The translations under genes were made by a program, and so were the position numbers. From M3007 sp964481485 (GTDB lineage Bacteria > Bacteroidota > Bacteroidia > Chitinophagales > Saprospiraceae), in contig CAYZVM010000210.1 in NCBI GenBank assembly GCA_964481485.1, positions 1 through 11,009 of the forward strand: a stretch of 11,009 bases of DNA. The letters run 5' to 3'. The notes under the pieces are model-generated. The model searched no databases. It had not been told where the DNA came from and saw nothing but the letters and a program-made list of their open reading frames with translations. Positions 1 to 7,822 of the stretch are shown piece by piece. The first letter of the stretch is position 1; every line of letters starts with the position of its first letter.

Positions 1-2
1 AA

Positions 3-344
3 TATTTTCAAGATATGCCCGCTGGCGTGGTCGGCGAATGGTCGGATTGGTGCAACCACACCAATGGCCTTTTTGATGTTTTCCCTGACAATAACTACCG
101 AAAGTTGAAAGTTCCGCTGCTCGCACTCAGTTTTTCCGACGACTGGCACGCACCGCCGAGAGCGGTGAAGGCGTTGCTCCGGCATTATTCTTCGGCCAAG
201 CAGCAGTGGTGGCATCTCACGCCGGAGCAGTGCGACGTGCCAGAAATCGGCCATGACGGTTTTTTCACGCCCGCCTGTCAGCATCTATGGCCAAAGGTGC
301 TGGAATGGATGTCGGAAGCACATCCCTTGATGCCGAGCCGGTAG
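3..344 (+). CDS. Alpha/beta hydrolase, C-terminal part (5' truncated by window edge)
   Basis: The reading frame is open from the first complete codon (base 3) to the TAG at 342-344, so the gene begins upstream of the window; the ATG at 15 is internal. The visible 113 residues look like the C-terminal half of a predicted alpha/beta hydrolase of the COG4757 type. The strand PLLALSFSDDWHAP carries the likely catalytic Asp (SDDW), and EIGHDGFF carries the likely catalytic His. The nucleophile Ser, expected in a GxSxG elbow, lies outside the window. The family consists of cytoplasmic serine hydrolases of mostly unknown substrate. The gene converges on the DinB gene, with only 13 bases between the stops and a shared hairpin. 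The family call is fairly sure; the substrate is unknown. Confidence 0.8.
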   Translation, partial: YFQDMPAGVVGEWSDWCNHTNGLFDVFPDNNYRKLKVPLLALSFSDDWHAPPRAVKALLRHYSSAKQQWWHLTPEQCDVPEIGHDGFFTPACQHLWPKVLEWMSEAHPLMPSR

Positions 345-374
345 CCGTGCGGTGATTTCATTGCACGGCCCGGC
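337..374. terminator. Hairpin between convergent hydrolase and DinB genes
   Basis: The arm GCCGG (337-341) pairs with CCGGC (370-374), and GCCGTGC (344-350) pairs with GCACGGC (363-369). A two-base bulge (TA, 342-343) lies on the 5' side, and the loop is 12 bases. The stem overlaps both stop codons, as expected of a terminator serving both strands of a convergent pair. No long T run follows on either strand, so this is a structural inference. Confidence 0.5.
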
Positions 375-888
375 GTATCTGTTTGGAATGTCGCGCCATG
401 TGTGTCTCGAAAAACAGCATCATTTGCGCCCAGCCCATACGCCCGACGCGAGGGTGTTTGTAGATGGCTTTGTTGCCGATCTCATCGGGCATTTTTTCCA
501 TAAAATCTGTCCAATTGGCGCGTGTTTTCTGCCACCGGGCGCGGGTGTCGGCAAAAGAAGCATGGTCGGGCAGATTTTCATCGCCCACATTTTTCGGCGC
601 TTTGAATTTGAACGGGGTGCTCAGATAAGCCCATAGCAAAAATCCGCGCCACTGTGCGGCAATCCCGGCGGGTTCCAATTGGGGCTGGAAACTCAATTTT
701 TTTTGGACGTATGCAAACGACAGCTCTTCCGAGAGGATGAGGTGGTGCATCGTTTGAATGGCCGACCAGCCGCCCGTGGGTGTTTTTCGATTGAGCAATT
801 CTTCGGAGAGGGGTTCGAGTTCGGCGAGCAAATCGTCCACATTTTGCGTGTAGCGGGCATTGCGGGAAAGGAGGGCGGATTTTGTCAT
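358..888 (-). CDS. DinB-family protein (DinB_2-like, putative metal-dependent enzyme)
   Basis: This is a 176-residue protein, the usual length for DinB/YfiT four-helix proteins, which bind a divalent metal through three histidines. Some family members are thiol transferases or hydrolases; many have no known reaction. The helix GWSAIQTMHHLI (residues about 40-51) supplies the first His (H48 or H49). The motif THMARHSKQI near the C-terminus supplies H163 and H167, the typical HxxxH pair. The ATG at 888 was chosen because GGAAAAG lies five bases upstream; the frame could be extended to a TTG at 921, but that region encodes no recognisable family sequence. The protein is probably cytoplasmic, with no signal peptide. 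It is divergent from the SH3-domain gene across 91 bases. The family call is strong; the substrate is not visible. Confidence 0.87.
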   Translation of the reverse strand: MTKSALLSRNARYTQNVDDLLAELEPLSEELLNRKTPTGGWSAIQTMHHLILSEELSFAYVQKKLSFQPQLEPAGIAAQWRGFLLWAYLSTPFKFKAPKNVGDENLPDHASFADTRARWQKTRANWTDFMEKMPDEIGNKAIYKHPRVGRMGWAQMMLFFETHMARHSKQIRRAVQ

Positions 889-979
889 CGTTGCTTTTCC
901 ACTATTAAAATTGTCGTTCAAATAAGGCGCGTAAAAGTATTGGAAGTTGGCAGATATTCGTTTTTTGGAAAAAAAATCA

Positions 980-2020
980 ATGCGTTATCTCCTCTTCTTA
1001 CTTGCCCTGAACCTTTGTTTTTGCAAACAAAAATCTACTGACAACCAATTGGTTGTCGTATTTCCACAAACTGTGCTCCGCGATGCGCCCGGCGAAAAGA
1101 GCGCCGAATTCAAAACCTTAAAAGCCGGAGAGATCCTGCGCGATTTGCGTCAGGTGAGCCATTTTGAGTCTGAAATCCGTATGCGCGATGTGCGGGTGCA
1201 AGCCCCGTGGCTGCGGGTGCAAACCGCCAGCGGAGATATGGGCTGGGTGTTCGCCGCGTGGGTGGAGCCGTCGCAGCCGCAGGAGGATTGGCTGTTGCAG
1301 AAAAAGATGGTTTGTTACTTCGGCGAAGCACTGGTGAGCCGCCGCAACGAGTACGTGAGCGGGCTGGGGACGCTGGTTTCTGAGATGGAAGTCGCGGCGC
1401 AATACCGGGAGGCGGCTGCGTTGCGCGACACATTTATCATGCTGCTCGTGCGCAGGTCGGAACCAAATGGGGCGTTCCGGCAGCCCGATTTTTCGTGGTT
1501 GCCGGAGGCGTTGCCTGGTTTTGTGTTCCAACAAGTGGCAGAAGGCACCCAACCGTATCTTTTCTTTGACTATCGTTTTTGGCATCCAAAGGCACTGGCT
1601 TCCAATGGCTTGCAGGACGACTACTTTGTGGATCTGTGCCTCACGGCCTTTTCAGCCGACAGCATCGAGTCCTTTTTTCCCGCTTGGACGTTTCAACTTT
1701 CGGATTACGAAGCAGCCAGCCAACTCGGCACAGGGCGGCACCTCAAAATGTTGCAGGCTATTGACCAAAGCTGGGAAACAGGTGCTCTTTTCAAGCCGGA
1801 ATTGACTGCTTTCAAAGAGGCGTTGTTGGAAGACGTGTTGGGGAAAAACGTTGTTTATTGGCAGCCGAAGGAATTGATAATGAAAGAATTGTCTCAAATA
1901 CTGAACAGCGGTTTTGCCTGCGTGGACGGCCGCGATCGCATGGCGCTGCAAGCGCGACTGACCATGTTCGACGACCCGGAGGCCAATAGCGTGCGGGTGA
2001 ATTTGCGCAGCGGAGATTAA
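980..2020 (+). CDS. Exported SH3-domain protein, function unknown
   Basis: This protein has 346 residues. The start is the ATG at 980, preceded by GGAAAAAAAA; a TTG at 947 would add 11 residues in front of the hydrophobic signal and is unlikely. Residues 1-15 (MRYLLFLLALNLCFC) form a short signal peptide. C13 or C15 could be lipidated, but neither sits in a canonical lipobox, so lipoprotein status is uncertain. Residues about 24-97 resemble a bacterial SH3 (SH3b) domain: VLRDAPGEKSAEFKTLKAGE at the start and WLRVQTASGDMGWVFAAWVEP at the end. SH3b domains commonly bind cell-wall or peptide ligands, which fits an envelope location. Residues about 100-346 are an Asp/Glu- and aromatic-rich region I do not recognise. 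No catalytic motif is visible. The last 26 bases of the gene are part of a direct repeat found again 67 bases downstream. Confidence 0.75.
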   Translation: MRYLLFLLALNLCFCKQKSTDNQLVVVFPQTVLRDAPGEKSAEFKTLKAGEILRDLRQVSHFESEIRMRDVRVQAPWLRVQTASGDMGWVFAAWVEPSQPQEDWLLQKKMVCYFGEALVSRRNEYVSGLGTLVSEMEVAAQYREAAALRDTFIMLLVRRSEPNGAFRQPDFSWLPEALPGFVFQQVAEGTQPYLFFDYRFWHPKALASNGLQDDYFVDLCLTAFSADSIESFFPAWTFQLSDYEAASQLGTGRHLKMLQAIDQSWETGALFKPELTAFKEALLEDVLGKNVVYWQPKELIMKELSQILNSGFACVDGRDRMALQARLTMFDDPEANSVRVNLRSGD

Positions 2021-2090
2021 GGATTAATCCAAGTGCGGGTCAGCACGGCACGCGGGTCAGGGGGTGAATTTGCGCAGCGGAGAGTAAGGA
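1995..2090. repeat. Direct repeat of the 3' end of the SH3-protein gene
   Basis: Bases 1995-2023 and 2062-2090 are 29-base copies with a single mismatch (GATTAA in the first, GAGTAA in the second). The period is 67 bases. The first copy spans the last codons and stop of the SH3-protein gene; the second is intergenic. Between them, GTGCGGGT recurs at 2033-2040 (as at 1991-1998) and CGCGGGTCA at 2051-2059. This looks like a partial tandem duplication of the gene end followed by decay. Confidence 0.8.
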
Positions 2091-2132
2091 ACGGGTCTGG
2101 AGCAAATGTCACAACTGTTAAAATTCTACTGC

Positions 2133-2162
2133 TTGCGCAACATACCAAATCCGCTACCTTCG
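2133..2162 (+). promoter_or_regulatory. Bacteroidota-type promoter for the TraB-domain gene
   Basis: TTG (2133-2135) is followed after 19 bases by TACCTTCG (2155-2162). This is close to the Bacteroidota vegetative pattern TTG / TAnnTTTG, with one mismatch in the -7 box. It would give a 5' leader of roughly 110 bases before the ATG at 2280. It is the only good match in the 2021-2279 gap. The rest of that gap holds the direct repeat, the 10-base palindrome GGATTAATCC at 2021-2030, and AC-rich leader sequence in which I see no other signal. Confidence 0.5.
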
Positions 2163-2279
2163 CCGTTGGTTGCTTAAAACTTTCTTAACACCAAAAACAA
2201 CCAAATCCGCATTTTTTGCCTAAGCCTGCCATCTTTCTGGCACCGACTCCCAAAACTTTCACCTTTGATTTTTGCTAAA

Positions 2280-5200
2280 ATGATGTTCCGCTCTGCTCTC
2301 TTCCTCGTGCTTTGTTTGCAAGTATTTGCCCTTCCCGCTCAGAATAAACCCGAAAAAATGATAGGCCTGTTGTGGGAGATTTCCGGAAAAGGCCTTGCCA
2401 AGCCCGGTTATCTCTACGGCACTATGCACGTCTCTGAAAAATTGGTGTTCAACCTCAGCGATACTTTTTTTATCGGGCTGCGCAATGTGGACATGGTCGC
2501 GCTCGAGACCGACCACGACGAGTGGCAAGAATTTACCGACAACATCAACGGCGACAGCGAAGAAGACATCCTTTCGTTCCGGCCCGATTTCGGTGGGCGC
2601 AGAAACTATCAGAACCTTTACAACGAGTCATTCAAATTCGCCGCGCCGGAGAGCGAAATGCTCGGCGCCATCCTCTCGTCCAAACCCATGATGACCAACG
2701 AGTTCCTCTACCGCTCCAATACCTACCGGCAAGAGTATGAGGAAGATACTTACCTCGACCTGTTCATCTTTCAGGCCGGGCGCAAACTCGGCAAAAAAGT
2801 CATCGGCCTCGAAACCATAGAAGGTAGCTACGAAGCCGCCATCCGCGCTCAAATCCCCGACGACGAAGAGAAAAAAAGCAACAATTACTACCGGGGTTAT
2901 TACGACCCCTCCAAAATGGAAGAGGCCTACCGCAATCAAGACCTCAGCCTGCTGGACTCGCTGAACAAGTTGGTCAGCCCCGGCAAAAACTTTCAGCGCT
3001 GGATGCTCGACGAGCGCAACATCATCATGGCCGACCGCATAGATTCTATTATGCAATCTGGCACTTCGCTCTTTTCTGCTGTCGGCGCGGCACATTTGCC
3101 CGGCGAAATGGGCGTCATTTTGTTGCTGCGCAAAAAAGGCTATACCGTGCGGTCAGTGAAATTCACCACCGCCAACGGCAACAAAGACAAAGAGTTGATC
3201 GAAAAAATCCGCTACCCCGTCAAACTTTCGCAACAATGGTCCGTGGATTCTTTGTGGTCGGCGGATGCGCCCGGCAAGTTTTGGCCGACGGCCAATTACC
3301 GGGGTTTTGAACAGCACCTTTGCGCCGACATGAACAACGGTGCTTTTTATGCCGTCTATCGAATGGCTACCAATGGCTGGTGGACAGGGCAAACCCCGTC
3401 GTATATCGCCGACCGTCTCGACAGTCTGATTTATGAAAAAATACCCGGCAAAATTCAAGACCGCAAACGCCTTGACGCGCCTTTCCCGGGTCACGAAATC
3501 ACCACCCGCACCCGGCGTGGCGATGTGCAGCGCTACAAAATCTTTGTCACGCCGTTCGAGGTACTCATGTTCACCATTGGAGGCAACGGCGACTATGCTT
3601 TGGGTGAAGAGGCCGAGCGCTTTTTGGGCAGCATCCGTTTTTCAGACAGAATCACTGCCGTGAAACAGGCCCCCACCACACTCCGCCCGAGTCACGGTGG
3701 ATTCAAAATCACCTTTCCAGCCTCCATGCTGGCCAATACCACTGAAGACAAAAAGGCATACCCTTTCCTTGCTGCCGCCATGGATCCAGCAGACAGTGCC
3801 TTCTATTTTCTTTACCGCACAGACTATCACGACTGGGGTTTTATTGAGGAAGATACTTTTGAATTGAATATTATCGGGGAAAAAATAGCGGAGCAATTCA
3901 CCAAAAAAGCACCCAAAATGCAACTTGTGGCAGAATCGCCCTACCCTACTCAGGACGTGTCGTTCCGTTCCGAACGCGACAGCGCCATGATGTACTACAT
4001 TCGTCTCGTGGTGAATGGCCCACATTATTATATGCTCGGCTGCCGCAAAAAAACACCCGGTGCGCCCGCCCAGTTTTTCAAATCCTTCGCCATTGAGCCT
4101 ACGCATTACCCCGAGGGATGGAAAGAAACGGCGGACACCACACTCGATTTTAGGGTGCAAGTGTTGCCGGTGCCAGAAAAACCGCGCAAGGCATATTTGG
4201 AAAAACTGAGAAAAATAATGGAGGAAGGCTGGCGCAAGCGCAACCGCCTCGATGGCGAAGGCGATGAAGATTTTGTGTATGATTGGGGCATGAACGGCTC
4301 TCGCGTGCTCAAATCGAAACTCACAGGAGAAGAGGTGTCGGTGCGTTCTTCGGAGTTTTTTGCCGGCAATTCGGCGCCTACCCGCGATTCGTTCGAGATA
4401 GACATGAAAAACAGCTTGACGCGCGAAGGGAAATTGGCGCTCAAAGAAAGTCGTTGGGAAACAAGCGGCGATACGATGCTCATCGGGCATTTTTTGCTGG
4501 AAGACACCAACAGCACACGCGGTATCCGCGCCAAAGTGATTGTGGCGGGAAAAAGAATGTACACCCTTACCTCTACTGTGAACTTGCAAGCACCTGAAAG
4601 TGAGTTTGTTCGCACGGTGTTCTCCTCTTTTGTCCCTGCGGACAGCGCGATGAAACCGCTGCGTTTTGGCGAGCGCAATATTTCGTTTTTGCAAAAAATA
4701 TACGCGCCCGATACCCTCGCGAGCAATGCAGCATTGGCAGAATTGCGAAAATCGTGGTCGGTGAAATTCAAGCCCGAAGACTTCCCGGCTGTGCAAGCGG
4801 CAGTGGAGCATCCAAAATTTGGCACCCTCAAATTCGGCGACCGGCAGACTTTGCTCAACGCTATTGGCAAAACACAATCGCCCGCAGCGGTACCCTGGCT
4901 TCGCAATTTTTACCGCAACAACCAAGATTCGGCGCGCCACCAAGCCATTGTGCTCCAGTCACTTGCCAATCTACAAACAAAAGAGTCCTTCAAAACCTTG
5001 CTTGACCTTTGGCTCGAACAACCGGTCTATTTGCGCAGTTCGAAGAGTCAGTTGCTGTACAACTTCTACGACACCTTGGAACTTACGGCAAAGATTTTCC
5101 CCGATATGCTGAAACTTGCGGATATAGAAACCAACCGCGACGAGGTGTACGGCTTAATGAGCGTATTGGTGAAAAAAGGGTTGGTAAAACCTAAAATGTA

Positions 5201-6029
5201 TGCACACCTCAAGCCAGCACTCTTGCGCGAAACCGCATGGTACCTCTCGCAGACGCAGGTGGGCGAGGAAGAAAAGCGTGCTTCGAAAAACGGAAATTAC
5301 AACCGATACGACTACTATGACTATGAGGGAGGCAACTCAGGTGGCGCAGTGGAGCGAAATTTTAACCTGTTGGCGCCTTTCCTGAAAAAAGATGCCGAAG
5401 TGAGAAACTTGGTAGAGCGCGCGATTCGATATGGCGACAAACCTACTCAACTACTGGCTTATGGGCTGTATTTGCAAAATGACATTCCTGTAGCCCCTGA
5501 AAAGCTCAAGCCCTTCAGTGAAGATGACAAAACGAGGTATGCGTTTTTCATGCAACTTGCCAAAGTAAAAAAACTACGCCAGTACAGTGCGTGGTTCAGC
5601 GACACCACCGCACTCGCTCGCGCATACGTCATGCAAAGCGCCGAGCGCCGGGGTGTTGACTCCATCCGTTTCATCAGCAAGCACAAAACGGTGTCGAACA
5701 ACAAACCTGCGACTCTTTACTTTTTCGACATAAAAGGAAAAGACGAGAAAGAGTGGGGATTGGCCAGCGCGACAATGCCCAAAGATTTTGGCTATTTGAT
5801 CAAAGCGGATGACGACAAGAACGCGCATGGAAATATCCAATCTTACGAATATTATGATGGCGACTACGGCTACGGCAATGGCCCCTCGCGTCTGATCATG
5901 CCCGAACTGCATGGCAATGAAAAAGAAGAGTTTATGCGCAAAAAAATCGGTGAGACCCGTTTTGCCAACCGCGAGCGGTATGTCAGCGAAAGCATGGGCG
6001 GCAGGCGGTATTATTATGAGGACTATTGA
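2280..6029 (+). CDS. Giant exported TraB/GumN (TIKI-like) domain protein
   Basis: The protein has 1249 residues counted from the ATG at 2280. A TTG at 2265 is possible but would put five residues ahead of the signal peptide, and no Shine-Dalgarno sequence is seen. Residues 1-20 (MMFRSALFLVLCLQVFALPA) form a signal peptide. Residues about 28-295 carry the TraB/PrgY/GumN hallmarks: LLWEISG, YGTMH (46-50), VALETD, GLETIEG (about 176-182), DERNIIMADRI (about 244-254) and GAAHLPG (269-275). In TIKI relatives the paired GxxH motifs and glutamate form a metalloprotease site, so peptidase activity is plausible but inferred. TraB/GumN proteins are usually about 300 residues; here some 950 more follow. 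Residues about 305-455, 470-605 and 700-785 look like two or three divergent copies of one alpha/beta module. Residues about 815-1120 look helical and HEAT-like. Tyr/Asp/Gly-rich stretches occur at about 1003-1020 and 1188-1200, and the end is RRYYYEDY. The location should be the periplasm or outer envelope. Confidence 0.85.
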   Translation: MMFRSALFLVLCLQVFALPAQNKPEKMIGLLWEISGKGLAKPGYLYGTMHVSEKLVFNLSDTFFIGLRNVDMVALETDHDEWQEFTDNINGDSEEDILSFRPDFGGRRNYQNLYNESFKFAAPESEMLGAILSSKPMMTNEFLYRSNTYRQEYEEDTYLDLFIFQAGRKLGKKVIGLETIEGSYEAAIRAQIPDDEEKKSNNYYRGYYDPSKMEEAYRNQDLSLLDSLNKLVSPGKNFQRWMLDERNIIMADRIDSIMQSGTSLFSAVGAAHLPGEMGVILLLRKKGYTVRSVKFTTANGNKDKELIEKIRYPVKLSQQWSVDSLWSADAPGKFWPTANYRGFEQHLCADMNNGAFYAVYRMATNGWWTGQTPSYIADRLDSLIYEKIPGKIQDRKRLDAPFPGHEITTRTRRGDVQRYKIFVTPFEVLMFTIGGNGDYALGEEAERFLGSIRFSDRITAVKQAPTTLRPSHGGFKITFPASMLANTTEDKKAYPFLAAAMDPADSAFYFLYRTDYHDWGFIEEDTFELNIIGEKIAEQFTKKAPKMQLVAESPYPTQDVSFRSERDSAMMYYIRLVVNGPHYYMLGCRKKTPGAPAQFFKSFAIEPTHYPEGWKETADTTLDFRVQVLPVPEKPRKAYLEKLRKIMEEGWRKRNRLDGEGDEDFVYDWGMNGSRVLKSKLTGEEVSVRSSEFFAGNSAPTRDSFEIDMKNSLTREGKLALKESRWETSGDTMLIGHFLLEDTNSTRGIRAKVIVAGKRMYTLTSTVNLQAPESEFVRTVFSSFVPADSAMKPLRFGERNISFLQKIYAPDTLASNAALAELRKSWSVKFKPEDFPAVQAAVEHPKFGTLKFGDRQTLLNAIGKTQSPAAVPWLRNFYRNNQDSARHQAIVLQSLANLQTKESFKTLLDLWLEQPVYLRSSKSQLLYNFYDTLELTAKIFPDMLKLADIETNRDEVYGLMSVLVKKGLVKPKMYAHLKPALLRETAWYLSQTQVGEEEKRASKNGNYNRYDYYDYEGGNSGGAVERNFNLLAPFLKKDAEVRNLVERAIRYGDKPTQLLAYGLYLQNDIPVAPEKLKPFSEDDKTRYAFFMQLAKVKKLRQYSAWFSDTTALARAYVMQSAERRGVDSIRFISKHKTVSNNKPATLYFFDIKGKDEKEWGLASATMPKDFGYLIKADDDKNAHGNIQSYEYYDGDYGYGNGPSRLIMPELHGNEKEEFMRKKIGETRFANRERYVSESMGGRRYYYEDY

Positions 6030-6033
6030 AGAT

Positions 6034-6077
6034 TGCATGCCGATTGCTGTTGATAAAAAAACGGCAATCGGCATGCA
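6034..6077. terminator. Bidirectional terminator hairpin between convergent genes
   Basis: The 14-base arm TGCATGCCGATTGC (6034-6047) is perfectly complementary to 6064-6077. The stem continues through a U-G wobble (6048/6063) and three more pairs (6049-6051 with 6060-6062), giving an 18-pair stem around the 8-base loop GATAAAAA. It sits between the stop of the TraB-domain gene (6029) and the stop of the minus-strand UbiB-like gene (6078). No clean T run follows on either strand, but position and stability argue for a shared terminator. Confidence 0.75.
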
Positions 6078-7757
6078 TCACTGCTGCATCCGTCGCCACA
6101 GCCTTTCCCCCTTTCGCATCCCGTGCAACATCAGAAATGCGGAAATGCCGGCTGCGACAAAAGCATAGTTGGACGATGTATTGTCGCCTTTTTGGCGCAG
6201 CCACCAGCCGAACGCCCCGGCCACCACGCCCAATATGGCAAACATAACCTGCTGAATCACAAGGTAAATTAGCCGCGCAGAATCGCGCACGTCGGGGTTG
6301 AGCGTCTCCAACTTTCCCTGCCGTGCTTTTTGTAAAACTTGGCGCAGTTCGTCGGGCAGCGAGAGCGCGTTGACGAGTGAGCCTTGCAAGTATTTGCGAA
6401 CCAGCGCGATAAAATCGCCGCGCTGGCCCAGCACAAATTCTTTCGCATAAGGCCGCACCACGTCGAGCGGGTTGAGTTTTGGGTCGAGCGTATTGCAAAG
6501 GCCGAGCAAAAGCGTGAGCATCCGATTAAGCAGCACCCAGTCTTTCGGCACCTGCACCGTGCCAGAAATGCCGCCAAGGCCGATATCTTGTATCAGCCGG
6601 AAAAGGCTGTTGTCGAAAGGTTTGATTTTGATGTCTTTGAAATTCAAACCTTCGAACTGCACTTCATTTTGCAGAAAATTCTGCATCGCCGCTACCATCT
6701 GCTCGGCCATCATGTTCGCTTCCCGACCCTCGGCGATAAATCCCATCGCGCGAATAGCATCCACCATGCCGGGCGTGTCTTTTTTCACTGCCGCCTCTAT
6801 CAGTTGAGGAATTCCTTCGCGCATGGCGGGAGGGAGTTGGCCGGTCGCGCCAAAATCCAGCAGCACAATTGCGCCGTCCTGCCGCACCAAAATATTGCCC
6901 GGATGCGGGTCGGCGTGGTAATAGCCGTCGCGGAATAGCATCTTGCAATATACGCGCAACAGTCTGGATGTCAGGTCGCGGCGGTCAATCCCCCATGCAT
7001 CCAACTGGCCGAGTTCGGAGATTTTCACCCCTTCGTAAAAAGTCGTGGTCAGCACCCGCGCCGTGGAAAAAGCCGGGTGGACTTCCGGCACAAATATCCT
7101 TTCCTCCACTGGCAGATTCGCGCCGATTTGGTTCATGTGCCGCGCCTCGCTGGCAAAATCCAGTTCTTCCTCTATCATCTTGCGCACCTGCGTGTACATG
7201 TAATTCATGCCCTTGATGTGGAAGAAAAAAGAGATGAACGCCGTCAACCGCCGCATGATTTCGAGGTCTATGCGGGCGATTTGTTCGATGTCGGCGTGCT
7301 GGACTTTCACCACGACTTCGGTGCCGTCGTGGAGTTGGGCGCGGTGCGCCTGACCGATGGAGGCTGCTGCCAAAGGTGTTTCATCGAAACGCGCAAACAA
7401 CATTTCCGGCGACTGACCGAGTTCGCGCTCGATGCGCTCACGCACTTGCTGGAATGGCCGGGGCGGTATCTTGTCCTGTAACGCCGCGAGCGGTTTCTGG
7501 AACTCGTCGGGCAAAAAATTGCTCAAAATGGACAACAACTGGCCGATTTTGATAAAAAGCCCGTTCAGTTCGAGAATGGCTTTTTTCACCTTTTCCGCGT
7601 TGTGCAGGTGCAGCGCGAGGATGTGCTTTTCGTAATAAGCCTGGCCGAGAAATTTGCTCTTCAGGTTCAGCCAGAGGTAACTGAACATGACGGCCGCCGC
7701 CGTCCAGTAGGCTTTGCGGGCGCGGCGGGAGCCGGAGGAGATGTGGGTGGGTGGCAT
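6078..7757 (-). CDS. UbiB/ABC1/AarF-family atypical kinase
   Basis: The protein has 559 residues from the ATG at 7757. The frame stays open to 7880, but that extension would overlap the upstream deacetylase gene and has no family similarity. The family hallmarks are in order: FIKIGQLLS (KxGQ, residues 70-73), the Ala-rich loop AAASIGQAH (130-138) that replaces the usual P-loop, Lys151 in VVVKVQ, EELDFASEA with its Glu (about 197-205), HADPHPGNI (281-289, catalytic loop) and LLDFG (299-303, metal-binding DFG). The C-terminus has two hydrophobic segments (LVIQQVMFAILGVVAGAFGWWL and YAFVAAGISAFLMLHGM), as in membrane-anchored UbiB proteins. E. coli UbiB and yeast Coq8 are ATPases that support quinone or lipid handling. 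Bacteroidota mostly use menaquinone and no quinone genes are nearby, so the role here is open. It lies 65 bases after the deacetylase stop, so co-transcription is possible. Confidence 0.93.
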   Translation of the reverse strand: MPPTHISSGSRRARKAYWTAAAVMFSYLWLNLKSKFLGQAYYEKHILALHLHNAEKVKKAILELNGLFIKIGQLLSILSNFLPDEFQKPLAALQDKIPPRPFQQVRERIERELGQSPEMLFARFDETPLAAASIGQAHRAQLHDGTEVVVKVQHADIEQIARIDLEIMRRLTAFISFFFHIKGMNYMYTQVRKMIEEELDFASEARHMNQIGANLPVEERIFVPEVHPAFSTARVLTTTFYEGVKISELGQLDAWGIDRRDLTSRLLRVYCKMLFRDGYYHADPHPGNILVRQDGAIVLLDFGATGQLPPAMREGIPQLIEAAVKKDTPGMVDAIRAMGFIAEGREANMMAEQMVAAMQNFLQNEVQFEGLNFKDIKIKPFDNSLFRLIQDIGLGGISGTVQVPKDWVLLNRMLTLLLGLCNTLDPKLNPLDVVRPYAKEFVLGQRGDFIALVRKYLQGSLVNALSLPDELRQVLQKARQGKLETLNPDVRDSARLIYLVIQQVMFAILGVVAGAFGWWLRQKGDNTSSNYAFVAAGISAFLMLHGMRKGERLWRRMQQ

Positions 7758-7822
7758 AGCAGAGCAAAGGTGGGGGAAGTTTGTAAAATCTCTACTATAC
7801 CGTTTCTCACCTGCGGGAAAAT

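Noticed and set aside
889..979. Promoters in the divergent DinB / SH3-protein gap
   Set aside because: Both genes should have one here, but I found no TTG / TAnnTTTG pair at acceptable spacing on either strand, so none is annotated.
3642..4943. A 433-codon open frame on the minus strand inside the TraB-domain gene
   Set aside because: It is antisense to a protein with a clear signal peptide and family motifs, and its translation is rich in His, Cys, Phe and Arg with no domain pattern; it is a composition shadow.
7814..7822. A third copy of the sigma-associated block upstream of the UbiB-like gene
   Set aside because: Only the 8 bases TTTTCCCG match; the TTTGCGTC part and the trailing TTCCCGT are absent, so it is probably chance.
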